64,000 nucleotides of DNA, taken from NCBI GenBank assembly GCA_030549495.1, contig JAUIRK010000923.1, positions 372,001-436,000 of the forward strand. The letters are read 5' to 3'. The notes under the pieces are model-generated. The model was not told the origin of the DNA, searched no databases, and worked only from the letters and a program-made list of their open reading frames with translations. Positions 14,801 to 26,626 of this stretch are shown in pieces. The stretch is from Nectonema munidae (lineage: Eukaryota; Nematomorpha; Nectonematoida; Nectonematidae). Both the position numbers and the translations under genes were made by a program. Position 1 is the first letter of the stretch. Every line of letters begins with the position of its first letter.

Positions 14801-16611
14801 CATTTTTTCATATGTATCTTGAATTTTTAGTAAATATACATTTTTTGATGTTATCATTAGTAAAGATTGAGAAACAAATAAAATTTAAAAAATGTATTAA
14901 AAAGTTTACATATGGTTGAGAGGACACAATAAAAACTTTATTTATTAAAAAAAATTTTGAAAAAACAGTTTTTTTTTATTTTAAGAGAAATAACAACAAA
15001 CTTTCAACTGTTTCCTGCCTCTCCACTTATTATTTTTATCTTGACAAAGAGACTTAGCCTCGAAAGAGCTAGATAAATAAGTTTTCAGTGTATCTGCCCT
15101 CTTACCTATATATAATCTTTTTACAATCATTCCTCATAATGGCCACGTATATCAAGGAGAACAAAATTTATTAAGTTGAATAAAAAAAGAAGAATAAAAA
15201 AGTCCTTACTACTTTCGGCAAAAGACTGCGTTCTTTAGAGAAAAAAGGACTAAAAAAACTTTTTTTTTATTAGAGCGCCCAACCACAGTAAAGAATACCA
15301 ACAACAACAACACTCTCATAAAGGATTATTATATATCCATCTTTTCTAATATTAAAATTTTGAATTTAAACAAATAAATAAATAAAATGTACATTAAACA
15401 GGTGGCCTACTTCTAATCAAAAATGCGGCTTAGTTAATATTTGTCGATTTACTATTACGTCAATTTAAATAAGACTTAAATGAAAAAAAAACCAATTTTT
15501 GAAAGATATCCCTAACAGTTATGCCTGGAGATATGTAGAGATAAACTTGCTTCTTGAGAAATTACACATGAGATATAATAAATGATTCTTTTTATTTTGC
15601 GGCTTTTATTCCATCAAAAATAATAAGATAATTTAGTAAGATTGAATATCAAAACCTTTACAACTATTACAAAATGCTTTCTTATCTATACAACCTACAT
15701 TCTGTGGATGTGAGAGAACTTTGTCAATTGTATTCAAGTTTTTATCCCAAAAGAGTTGAGCTTTAAAAAAGTAGGGATTAACGCTTTTTTTCCAAATAAT
15801 TTTTAGTTTTACTTTTTAGGTTCATAACGTTATATTTTCTCGAGAATTCTTAGTCTAATCATTAATTTCTTGAGAAAACAGAAACTCTACACATGAAATA
15901 TACTTGTATAAAAAAACTAAATCCCAACTCTAGCAGCACATATGTACTAATCGTTTTGTATTTTGTGTTTTTTTTTTGAAATTTTGTAAGAGAAAATAAT
16001 TCACGCTCCAAAGAAATCCCAATCCACCATCATAAATCTTGTGGCATTTTTATTTATCTAATTATCTTATTTAAATCAAATTAATTCTTTAAGGTATTTC
16101 TACTATGGCTTTTTCAAGCTCTTGAAATACTTTTGCAATGTTAATCTTTTTTTTTATTTGTTAACTTGCTAAATAAACTCTCTCTCTCATATGTACTAGT
16201 CCTTTGTCATAACTCATATTCTTCCCCCTCCCCCCTCTCCCTATACATTCTCTCTTCAACACAAACAATAAACTTCTAGTCTTCAAGTAGTGTGTGTTTT
16301 TTTTGTTTTATTTAAAAAAAGGAAAAATATTGTAGTGGATAAATTTTCATCCGCTTTCTTGCTGTCTATATAACACTTATCATATACTTGTATAGATCAA
16401 AATTTGGTTTCAAAACAGAAGATACAAGACAAAAAGGCGCGAAAATGGCGAAAACAAGATGTTGCTTGATGGAATGAAGAATCGCAAAAACTACACTCAA
16501 ATATGCACCAAAATGATGATGAATGCAAAAGCACATCACAGCAATTCATCAGCCCTTTTAGTGAATAATAAGCAAGCACAAACGGCCTATCTTTTGCACT
16601 TTACCATGTAA
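8819..16611 (+). CDS. bap/Nkx3: NKX3/bagpipe-type homeobox transcription factor, 3' two exons
   Basis: Exon 8819-8985 and exon 16396-16611 (stop TAA 16609-16611) join in phase at the classic homeodomain position 44/45 (donor gtaaaa, acceptor tag). Together they encode a full 60-residue homeodomain. Its first part reads [20 protein letters not shown], its middle [20 protein letters not shown], and its recognition helix [26 protein letters not shown], the YL..(A/P)ER segment and Tyr54 are hallmarks of NK-class genes, closest to bagpipe/NKX3, regulators of visceral mesoderm. Position 45 is Ile where Val is usual in NK proteins. About 57 further residues follow, lysine- and asparagine-rich, with no motif I know. 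The 7.4-kb intron carries a Penelope-like element, two MITEs, a SINE and one arm of a large inverted repeat. N-terminal exons were not found. The gene converges with MOCS1. Confidence 0.92.
9260..10395 (+). mobile_element. Penelope-like retroelement, decayed and 3'-truncated
   Basis: Reverse-transcriptase blocks of the Penelope family appear in order: [12 protein letters not shown] at 9305, then [48 protein letters not shown] near 9650-9710, and a [10 protein letters not shown] stretch matching the catalytic Y-V-D-D box near 9770. Further on (10036-10290) come the thumb-like segment ([16 protein letters not shown]) and the start of the GIY-YIG endonuclease ([11 protein letters not shown]). 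There the element stops, exactly where a hAT-like repeat begins at 10396. Several breaks interrupt the frame, so it is inactive. It lies in sense orientation within the homeobox-gene intron. Confidence 0.88.
10396..10942. mobile_element. Non-autonomous hAT-like element
   Basis: The left end starts CAGAGGCGTAGCTAG and the right end, read on the other strand, starts CAGAGGCGTAGGTAA, giving a near-perfect inverted terminus around 547 bp. A long G run sits at about 10423-10442. I could not see an 8-bp target duplication, and the left flank is the truncated Penelope endonuclease, so the insertion site may have been rearranged afterwards. Confidence 0.65.
11714..11886 (+). repeat. tRNA-derived SINE, family A
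   Basis: The head contains a tRNA-like B box (GGGTTCGATCCCC) with an A-box-like TGGTTGTTAGGG upstream, followed by a shared tail ending CTTTGATATCTCAAACCAA. A second copy at 33541-33716 matches over its whole length with scattered differences, which defines the family. Confidence 0.75.
12880..13009. mobile_element. piggyBac-like MITE, copy 2
   Basis: A 130-bp element bounded by TTAA at 12876-12879 and 13010-13013. It is homologous to the copies at 8222-8354 and 63234-63363, sharing GAACATAAGTAATTTCATCT and the AATCGTCTGCG block. Its left terminus is mutated (CCGATTTACG) while the right one keeps CCCATTTAAGG. Confidence 0.78.
14144..14669 (+). repeat. 526-bp inverted repeat, arm 1
   Basis: This segment is repeated in reverse complement at 18980-19505. 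Reading both arms through, I found a single mismatch (t in ATATTAATAT here against c in the partner) and no length difference. Homology stops sharply at both ends. The arm has no open frame and no clear terminal inverted repeat of its own. A hAT-like terminus, CAGCGGTGTCAAACTC on the minus strand (from 14695), lies 26 bp beyond the inner end. It lies in the homeobox-gene intron. Confidence 0.93.
14670..16395. other. Distal part of homeobox-gene intron
   Basis: AT-rich intron sequence. Apart from the hAT-like terminus near 14695 I see no element or exon. It ends in the acceptor tatag at 16391-16395. Confidence 0.5.
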
Positions 16612-16892
16612 AATCAAAAAAGGAAATTTAATTTGTTCCGAACTTAATGCATGCAACCATTGCAAATACATACAATATTACGCCATCATGAATATTCACA
16701 CACACACACACACATACATACATATACCCGCAAATGAATAAGCATATGTGCATACTACATACAGGCATTTTTCCTTTCTTCCGCCAGATGTAATCTTGGA
16801 TATTCCTATTTGCGAATACTTTCAGATTAGCTTGCATCTCAAGAAAGGAAGGATGGAAAGCCATATGCTCATTATTTGAATATATACATTTT

Positions 16893-17321
<429 letters not shown>

Positions 17322-17358
17322 GCGTATCAATACACATATAAAAATATATGGACACACT

Positions 17359-17364
17359 TTTATT
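17359..17364 (-). terminator. Likely polyadenylation signal of MOCS1
   Basis: AATAAA on the minus strand, about 90 bases past the MOCS1 stop codon and directly before the CA microsatellite. The position is typical of a cleavage signal, but no cleavage site can be shown. Confidence 0.5.
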
Positions 17365-17452
17365 GATATATGATAAAGAGTAAAAAAATAATATAAATGT
17401 TTTCTTTGTTTGTCTGTTATTTAATTCATAAATAAAATTATTTCACTGCATC

Positions 17453-20400
17453 TCATATTTGATTGGAGGAGGTGGGAGGGAGGACGGGCTTCTTCTTCTT
17501 CAACTTTCGGATCAACTTGACACACGAAACATAGAGAGAGCTGAGATCATCATCATTATGATGATTGACACTCTTCAGCATGTCGTAGAGAGAAAGCGCG
17601 GAAATTGTGGCTCCTGTTAAAGCTTCCATTTCCACGCCCGTTTTTGCATTCTCAGCGCTCACGTCGCATTCCACGCGAATACTCGATTCTTCGGGCGAAT
17701 ACACAAAATTTATCTGGATGTGGGTGATGAACGAGGAAATAGGATGACAGAGAGGAATTAGATTGGCTGTGGATTTGACAGCCATGATGCCAGCCACACG
17801 AGAAACACAAAACGCATCTCCCTTAAGAAGAAAGAAGGCATAAAAATGAGAAATTCCAAAGTAAAAAGCCATATAGGAACATTACATAGTCAAGGGGTGG
17901 CGTGCACATCAAATATGAATTGGTTTTTAGGGTGATTTCTATGCTAATAATTTTCCAACAAAATAAAGACAAAATAAAGTTAGGATAATTTAACTTTTTT
18001 TAAAGATTTTTCATCATTAATAATAACAATACAAAAGTTAATGAAATAATAAAAGAACTTACATCAAAAATATTTTTCAGATATTGAGATTTATAAACTT
18101 GCATGATAAACATCATTAAGAACCAAGTGCGTATATACCCACTTCTATTATAGGCAGATAAAGGGGTTCTAGGAAAATTCCCAGCTATAAAATTAGCAGT
18201 CAAAAGAGTACCAAATTGACAAATAAAAATTGATATCAGAGCGATTTAACCTAAATGAAGATAGTGTGACCCGACATTTAGCCAAATGGAAATTTGTCAG
18301 AGAAACTCTAGAGATACTCGAGGATACGATTTCACACTCAAGTCCACTTATGCGCCAGATAACGAAGAATGAGATTAGAAAATTTCTTGTATTTCTTTTG
18401 AACTTCATGTTCTACAAATTTCCACAAAATTAAAAATCCTAAACATAACTGACATACACACACGCCCTTACGACCAAAATTCATCAAAGAGAAAATTGAT
18501 GAGAGTGGTGTACTTTTTTGAGAGAATTTTGTTGAAGTACTTGATACGCTTTTTTAGATAGGGACAAAACAGCATGAGCAGTTGCTTGTCTAAAGAGACC
18601 ATCTTTTTGACTTATATTCACCATTCTTGCCTCCCCACTTTCACAATCAATGTGAGATGACATGAGAGCTTGGGAGGAAGGAAAAGAATCATTTGAATAC
18701 TGTGCTCTTTGTTGGAAAGAGAATGAGTGAGTTTGGAGGAAACAAAAACTTGCAAAATGTGACAACAAGGAATGCTGCTTCGCTAAACTGAAATAACTAC
18801 CTGTCGAAAATGGAAAGAATGACAGGTAAAGAAAGAACTAATCACAGTACGGCGTCACCCACCAATCGATATCATTGGTCGGTTTTCAAGCGTTGACTTT
18901 GACAAATCAGAAAAGCCTAAAACACGAAAAAGAGGATAAATTCAGCTTTATACGAAATCAATCAATCAATTCAATCATCATCTATATTTTTAACCAATTG
19001 ATTTAAGTATATCAATATAGCATTTAAAGTTGAATTTAATATAGAAAATTTCAGTCAACTTTAAAAATTAGATGTATTAAATAATAATATTCAGAAAAAT
19101 AGAATCTAGCTTATAAAAAATTTATGAAAGTTATCATCGGCAAAAAACTTTTATTCTCGAATTATTGTATTGCAAACATTTAATTAAATATTTGATTTTT
19201 ACTGTTGAAATAAAAATCTCATTTTGAAGAATGATTTCATTATGGTGTAATCAAAAATTCGTTATAGACAATATTTAGCTTTACATTTCGGAAAAAATCG
19301 TAGTAGATAAAAGAACCTCGTCCTAACTTCTGCTTCGCTTCCTCTCCCCCATAAGTTGAAGCTGACACAAATGTGGCTAACATTGTTATCATTCATCTTC
19401 ATTTTCTCCTTAACACTAGAACGAGTCGATGTGTCATTTGACGCATTTTGAACTAATTAATGCCTTTCCATTTCAGTGTTTCAAAAGATTGAATATTTAA
19501 ATTTCTGAGTTGTAATATTTTTGATATACATTCTCCATTTCACTTTTTTAATAAATATAAAAAATTTGCTTCTAAACTTTGAAAAATATGCCTTATCTTA
19601 TTTATATTTTCAATAAAAATGTTCTTTTGCCTCGAGCTTTCAATTAAATTTAAAACATTTTTTCTCCATTATACGTGAATTGCCGCTTTGATAAAAAAAA
19701 AGCTTCTTCGTTATTGTTGTGATAACGATAACGAAATAATTTAGTGGAATAAAAGGCACCGCTTGTATCGAACTATGAGCAAAGCAAGCTTGATGCGGGA
19801 TCGAACCCAAGACCTTGAGTTATCGAATCCAGCATTTAACCAACCCTACTCACGCTTAGCTAATTTAGTAGAATAAATATTGGAAAATCTATAATAATAA
19901 TAATAATAATAATAGCAATAATTTTTAGATTTATTCGCCCAAAATTACTTGAGCAAAATAGAGATGAATGGAGACGCAAAATAATGAGAGATTAGTTGTC
20001 ATAGTGGTAAAAGTCGGCTAAACCTCAGCGTGCTGGGAACATTAGCCGTAAAATTGATTATTATTATTATTATTATATAATTATTAAAAGTATTACTTGA
20101 AACGGATGCCCCTCATTCTTAAAAATAGATTAATGAGCTTGGAATAGTCTTAAAATTTTTGCGGAATAGATACTCGCTTCTTCCGCTTATTTTCAAAATG
20201 AAATCGAGATTAACAGAAAGCATATTATCAAGGATTATTTCCTATAAAATAATCATTTTTCCGCCGTCTTTACAATTCATTTGAACTATTTTTTGGGAAA
20301 AGAAGCCAAAAAATTAATCAATAGTGAGTACCTTAAAAGTCTGTGTATACGTTGAATGAAAGAAAGATTTTTATTCATACAATTATAAAGAAAAAAGAAC

Positions 20401-23400
20401 AGTTCGTGACATCAGTAAGACAAAATGTTTACAAATTTAAATAGAATAGACAATATATTTTCAATATAGAAATTTTTTTTTTAAGGGAAATATTCAAAAA
20501 GGCCTTAAGGCCGCTGGTATGATACGTTGAATGAGTGTATAAATCGACGCAACAGTTATGAACAAAATGTTGCAATTCAAGGTTTGCTCACTGCATAAGT
20601 CGCGCCAGTTTTAAGCAGATAAAGTATGCTGCAATTAATTCATAAAGAATAAAATAAAAGTTTATCGAATTAAACGTTGTAGTATAGCTCATGGACTTGA
20701 TATAAAAACACATTAATTTGGTACTAGGACAAAATCGCCCTGGCCTAAATCCCCATGAACAAAATCGCCCGTCTAACAAAAAGGGCAGTACAATCGTTTA
20801 CTCATTTTTCTAATAAAGCAATCATTTTTATTTACTTTTCTTGCCATTATTAAATTTTAATACTTTATTTTTGTTAGAATGGAGAATTTGTCCAATGGGG
20901 GTTTTTGTCCTAATAGCATTAATTTACAAAATAATTTTTTTTTATCAAGGATGTAAGTAGAATGGTCAAGTTTGTTTGATATTTGAAAGTGAATATTTTG
21001 TTTTCGATGCGTTGAAGACCAATTTCGATGATAAAATTAAGGCGCTCAAAGCGCGACTCATACACAGGTACGGCATAAAATTTTCTTTTTGATTCTTCTT
21101 TACACCTTATTTTTATTTTTCGTGAATACAAATTTTAATACATATTTTTTATCCTTGATAAAAAAAAAGGTCATTTCTCTTTGCTTATTTCCTATACAAT
21201 CCTATTTACATATCTTTTATGTCCTTGCCGGCTACCAGATTACGCGATCTCATCATTAGCGTAGCCAGTCAGTCAAAAAAAACTATACAGTAGATCCAAT
21301 CGAATATAATTAGCAAGGGGTCTTGGCTTCCGTTTTTTGTGGTCATATAACACGTGTTCCAGTAGATTGGTTATAACGCGTTTCGTGTCTTGGACCTCGC
21401 CATCGGTGTTATAAAGTTCATTTTATTTGAAACTGAGTGCTGTTTTGTGTGGCTTGTAACTTTGTCATGTTGTTATGTGAAAGGACAGGACGGAATATTG
21501 GAAACCCATCCTTGCTCGCATAGCGAAAGACGCGTTTGTGAGTGTGTTGAAATGAAATAAAGAGAAAAGGAAGAAGCTCATATGAGTGAAAATAAGAACC
21601 AGCATGCTGCTTTTCTTTCTTTAAAAGTACTTCTTTTACGATGCTCTGAATTCTTGCTTGCGCCTCTTCATCACCTCTACTACTTCTGAGAGCATCGATG
21701 AGAGAGACCTCCTTGTTCGAAAATAAACACGACTAAGAGGAAAAAAACAAACTTTTTATAAATTCCAAGTGAATGAGTTGAACATATGGAACTCACTTTC
21801 AACTTTCCATCCGCTGTCAACCTGAGTCTGTTACAAGAGGAACAAAAGTTGTTACTTATCGAAGAAATAAAACCAAATTTTCCAAGGAAGCCATCTACTT
21901 GATACAACTATTACAACAAAAAAGAAGATATATTACGAGCTTGGTAAAACTTCGGAGCATTATACATGCATACAGAGTTTCGCCAAGATACTATGTATTT
22001 AATTGTAGAAAATCTAAAGTCGAAAATGAAAATGTTAAAATTTTCAAATTGCATGAAATTTTGGATTGAGGTTTGTCCTATAAGTCCTAACTTTCATTCA
22101 AAATTTCAGCTCATTTGAGTTTATATGGAAAAAGTTATGATGCCCTAAAATATATATGTATATATTAAATTTATAAGAACAGTGATGCTGGATAGTAGTC
22201 ATCTATAGTTATTCAGATAAGAAAACACGGATAAAACTTTATCCCCTAGAACATTAGCTATCTTAAGCCATTTTCAACTGGAACAAGAAAACACACAGAA
22301 GGGAAGTTTATCGTTTGTGTTGAAGACAGGTGGTATAGAGAGATGCTTCTAGTCATCGTTTCCAACACAAACAACAAACTCACAGTCTTCAAGTTGAAAA
22401 GAGTCATGATATATATACAAAATAAGAATAATTCAGAAGAAAGGGAAAGAAACCGTACCCTGCTAGTTGAATTTTCTTCATCCTTTACTTTGGAAATCTT
22501 TGAGTATGCAGACTTTACGATATCTAACATTTCGGAGTATGGGAAAAACTTCTTATCATTCCATTCATTTCCAGAAAAAGGCATATACTCAATGAATCTC
22601 ACTTCCACATTCTCAAAAATGAAAATATAATTAAGCGATAACAAATATAGCAGAGCAATTCCATACAAAACAGGACAAGGCATCACATATAAAATAAATT
22701 TTCATTATATATACATTATTTGCATCATCATCATCATCTTTTAAAGACAATGATTTTTCCCTCTTAGGAATCGTTACAGACTTTCCTTCAATGAGTTGGC
22801 AGCAAATTTCCACTGAGTATGCACCATCTGGCTTTGACGCAATTTTTGTACAACATTTCATCATCGATTTCCAACTTAATTTAGGCCTGCCCTTACCCCT
22901 AATAAAATTGACTTTAAATTTCCAAGCTTCTTTTATAATTTCATCATTGCGTCGTATTCTTAAGATATATCCTAACCACCGCCTAACCATCGTAACCAAA
23001 ATGTAAAAATTAACTACCTTGCTAGCAAAATGAAATTAAAGACGATAACTTTGACTTAAATTTTTTATCAAATAAATTTTTTCATCAAACGTAGAAAAAA
23101 CAGGTAGATGATAACAAAATTATGCGCTTTTGATAGAAAATATTAGTAGGTTTTCGAAGAAATTGAATTCTCATTTTGGGATCACAGTGATTTTTTAAAA
23201 ACACTGATCTAGACAGTGCTTAAACATACATGTTGATTTCAAAATTCAGAGTCAAACCCAAAGTAAAAATCCAATTGAAAACATTCTTTTTAAGGGGCTT
23301 TATCCAAAAGCAGTTTGATTGATCCCTGCAAAATATGTTACTAAATATTTTAAATTAGATTTCTCAAGCAATGAAGAATAGAAAACTAGTTCCTATAAGA

Positions 23401-26400
23401 GTTTCTTTATGTAATGAACAAGAGTGAATTGGAAAATGTTTCGCTCAAATAAATCGAGAAGGCACAATTGCGCTGCTTGTATCGAAATATGAGGAAAGCA
23501 GGTTTGATGCGGGATCGAACCCAAGACATTGAGTTATCGAAAACCAGAATCTAACCAGCCTTACTCTCACGCCCCCTAATAGCGCAAGAATATAGAGAAT
23601 AAGTATAAGAGTGGGATTCAACTTTTGTGAGGAACATTATATCCATCTGGTAAAATATTACTATTTATTTTTTTCATTTTTTATATTTTACACAGAAATT
23701 TGTCTAAGTATACACTTTTAAACCAAAATCGAATTCCACAAATAGTTAAAATATGATATACAAAAGCTCAAATAGGATGCCAAAAAATACTTTCTCTTTT
23801 GTGAAGGAAACAAAGTCAAGAATTTCGTCTTGATTGAAGCCTTTAATGATGACACAATTGATCTACGGGCAAAAAGATATAAAAAATAAGTAAGCATTTA
23901 GACACAAAACATTTTGATGTAAAGTGAAGGAGAAGAAAAAACCTTCATTTGTAGAGGAAAAGAAGAAGCAAGTTCGATATTTTTCAGGACACGTGAGTGA
24001 TACTCAGCAGAGGGTGTTCGAGTTATGAAGCAAAATTTGGGTGGCGAAAAGGAATCCAAACTCACATTAACGTGGGTCAGGCCGGCTTCGACCAGCGCTT
24101 CAACTTTGGCCCCAAGCAAAAAAGCATTGGTGGTTATGCCAAGCTGCTTCAGCGATGCCTTCTTCAAAGAAGAAAGTTTTTCTATTTATAAAATGAAAAA
24201 GAAAGAATTGATATAATCTTATTTTAAATAATTTATGCCCGTCCAATGAAAAATCCTTTAATTTTTGTCAATCAACGATCGGTTTCATTTAATTGGTCAA
24301 AAAGAAAATAAATGAATTCGCAAAAAGTATGTGATACTCTTTTACACATTATGAAATAACATATCTTTTGTCTAGAGGTGCAAAGGCGCATCTTGCAGTC
24401 GCAACTAATGAAAATTTTAGCATATGGAGTTAGAGTCACAAAAAAGGGTATTGACGCGGAATCCTGAGATGCAAAAACATTGACCCCCATTTTCCCATTA
24501 TAAATAAGTAATGAGTAGATATAAGAGCAAGTACAGGTGCTTATATCATTATTAATATCAACTTCTGATTTTGTATAAATCTATATTTCTTTGTCTATGT
24601 CAATGGCGAAATATTTTTGTTTGTGCGTGCGTGCATGTGTATTGTGTAAATATGCGTGAGTTTTTTTTAGCATGTGTGTTTTTCATCATTTTCACTGGAA
24701 TATCTAAAAATACTGAATTTTTTTTAAAATCATCCCAATTTTTCAAAGTTGAAACTTACAAAAATAAAATATTCCAAAACTCTCTAAATTTTAGGTATGT
24801 TTTTCATTTTTTATATGTCAGTGTGGGATCTAGGTTTGGAGAATCAGAGTCGAGTCGGTGGAGTCAAAGATTCTAAAGAGATAAGAATCAGAGTCGGTAT
24901 CTAATAGTGATGGAACGATTAATCGGAATCGTACGGAATAATCGGGAAAAGCATCGGGAATCGTCATCGGAGATGAATAATTCAGATCCGATTCCGATAC
25001 CAAAACGATTATACAGAGCGTAAGAATACAATTTAGGAGATGGAGTAAGAATCAAGGTCGATTTTTTTAAAGTATCAAAATTTATATGATTCAGAAGTCG
25101 GAAGCGAAGAGTGGGTGCATCCAAAGCAAGAATAATTTCATTCCGAGATAGTACACACAGTGATGCCAAGATCGAAAATCGAATCCAAGAGGAATGGATC
25201 AATACCAAAGGCTTCCATAACTAGATTAACTGTTAAAGCAAAATTAAAGATTCAAAGATTGAACAGAAAGAACAAAACAATTTTACACACTTCTATATAT
25301 ACCATTTTAAGATATATTTTCTCTTAGAAAAACCAAATTTTTTTTTTAACTAAACTCTTGGAAGAGAAAACTAATAAATAGCATTTAGTTGCAAACGATC
25401 TAGGACAAATATAGTCTGTCTATTTTTCTTCTTCTTCGAAGAGTTAATAAATACCATTTTTAGTTCAATTTTGTCTTTTTTCAATTATTTTCTTGCATTT
25501 TTTCAATGACTTTTTCTCTTCAATGATTTTTTTTTTTACATTTTTTCAATTCTTTTTCGAATTTCTCAATCATATGTTTCCTTTTTTAATTCTATTATGT
25601 CTTTTGAATTCTCTTTTGAGTTTTTAAAAACAAAATAGCATTGAAAAGGACAAAATAGAATTGACAAAATTAGATGAAAAAAGACACTCAATCATTTTCA
25701 AATATTCGCTAGCGATATTGTCTATATACGATTCTATTTGATGAATGTGTGAGTTGGTAAAAATTTTTTTAATATTCCCAAGAATACTTTGCATTTGTTA
25801 TACAAGGAAAATTTGACCGAAAAATCATTCTACTTATTTTCTGCATTTTGCTTATGGCAGAACTTTAACAAAACAGAAATAAACAAGTATATGAGTTAAG
25901 TAAATAGCTATAATAAAACTAAAATGGGTAAAATAAGAAATTCAACAAGAGAAATTCTTATGATAATCAAATTATGCCAAGGTACTTAATTATTCAAGAA
26001 AATGAGCACAATTTATAAGAATGTCTTTATAAAAAAAATTACAAGTAATGGCTTTAAAGAACTGGTGCGCATTCATCAACACCCTAAATTAAAAATAGAC
26101 AAACCTTGTTAGGAACATATAAACACATTTGATGCTAGAAAAAGCAGATGACACTAAGCTCAAATAAAATAACATTAAAGTCAAGAAAACGTCTGCGTGA
26201 TTTAAGGATCCCAGTGAGATCAAATGGGTTAATACCATACAGTCCAATTTTTTTGTGAATAAATTTCAAAAAAGGAAGTGAAAAAGAAGCAAAGATATTA
26301 CGAATAATCAGAAGGATGTCCTTCCTCATGAGAGGTTCGCCGCCAGTGACCTTGATTTTGTCAACACCTTCCTTAACAAAGATCTTGGCTAGCTTGTAAA

Positions 26401-26626
26401 TTTCATCAGAAGAGAGAACATTCTTGAAATTTGATGAAGGCAAATGGTCCGAAGCAACACAATACTGACCTTACAGATGAAAATATGAATGTAAAAGATG
26501 TCAATTTATCAAAAATCTGTAAAAACATTTAAAGTTGCACTTTTCGGAAACCGAAATTCTCAAATAATTGTGATATCTTCCAAATGCATCTGTCAAAGTC
26601 GAAGTGGCAGTAGTGGAAAAGAACTT
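17453..26626 (-). CDS. Mocs1: MOCS1, fused MoaA-MoaC molybdenum cofactor synthesis protein (cPMP formation)
   Basis: Nine exons in one continuous phase: 26527-26626, 26302-26469, 23943-24181, 23791-23862, 22459-22611, 21797-21907, 21600-21732, 18514-18782, 17453-17821; 537 residues, human MOCS1 about 636. The MoaA part converts GTP to a cyclic intermediate by radical-SAM chemistry. It begins LTDAFGRYHNYLRISVSEKC and has the 4Fe-4S motif C-N-F-K-C-Q-Y-C (split by a 57-bp intron), then VTGGEPLMRKD, NVSLDS, VRFIEYMPF and the second cluster motif FCSSCNRLRLTADGKLK. The MoaC part completes cPMP: ARMVNISQK, LKKGDAF, LIPLCHP, TGVEMEALTGA and SLYDMLK, all expected elements. Exons 7 and 8 join in phase (G|CG), giving the single-protein form known from animals. 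The first coding exon, with a mitochondrial targeting peptide, was not found upstream of 26626. Confidence 0.95.
18980..19505 (-). repeat. 526-bp inverted repeat, arm 2
   Basis: Reverse complement of 14144-14669 with one mismatch seen. It lies in the long MOCS1 intron between the last MoaA exon and the first MoaC exon. The two arms enclose about 4.3 kb containing the CA tract, the last homeobox exon and the last two MOCS1 exons. Confidence 0.93.
19753..19855 (-). repeat. tRNA-derived SINE, family B
   Basis: Read on the minus strand: GCGTGAGTAGGGTTGGTTAA, then the B box GGTTCGATCCC, then CATCAAGCTTGCTTTGCTCA. Shared with five other copies in the window. An (AAT)n tract lies just beyond at about 19890-19915. 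Confidence 0.75.
20720..20916. mobile_element. Small MITE with 9-bp target duplication
   Basis: Termini TACTAGGACAAAATCGCCC (left) and, on the other strand, TATTAGGACAAAAACCCCC (right). The direct repeat CATTAATTT flanks it at 20711-20719 and 20917-20925. A 9-bp duplication suggests Mutator-type mobilisation, which is an inference. It lies in a MOCS1 intron. Confidence 0.72.
22271..22400. repeat. Foldback repeat
   Basis: The two ends are imperfect inverted repeats (TTTTCAACTGGAA against TTTTCAACTTGAAG on the other strand; GTTTGTGTTG is also shared). The motif CAACACAAACAA recurs at 16259-16270, so this is a dispersed repeat. It lies just 3' of a MOCS1 exon, in the intron. Confidence 0.55.
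22720..23005 (-). mobile_element. 3' fragment of a LINE
   Basis: On the minus strand the frame reads RRWLGYILRIRRNDEIIKEA and then RGKGRPKLSWKSMMK, the W-L-G-H-x-x-R-M ... G-R-P-x-x-x-W segment at the C terminus of many LINE reverse transcriptases. It is followed by a (GAT)n tail at about 22722-22740, as in RTE-like elements. 5'-truncated, about 290 bp, in a MOCS1 intron about 110 bp from exon 22459-22611. Confidence 0.68.
23455..23577 (-). repeat. tRNA-derived SINE, family B
   Basis: Minus-strand copy with B box GGTTCGATCCC, preceded by CGTGAGAGTAAGGCTGGTTA and followed by the shared tail CTTGTATCGAAATATGAG in reverse. It lies between MOCS1 exons. Confidence 0.72.

Noticed and set aside
18193-18433. 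Overlapping open frames on both strands between MOCS1 exons
   Set aside because: No motif I recognise, no splice signals tying them to a gene, and AT-rich composition; likely chance or old repeat.
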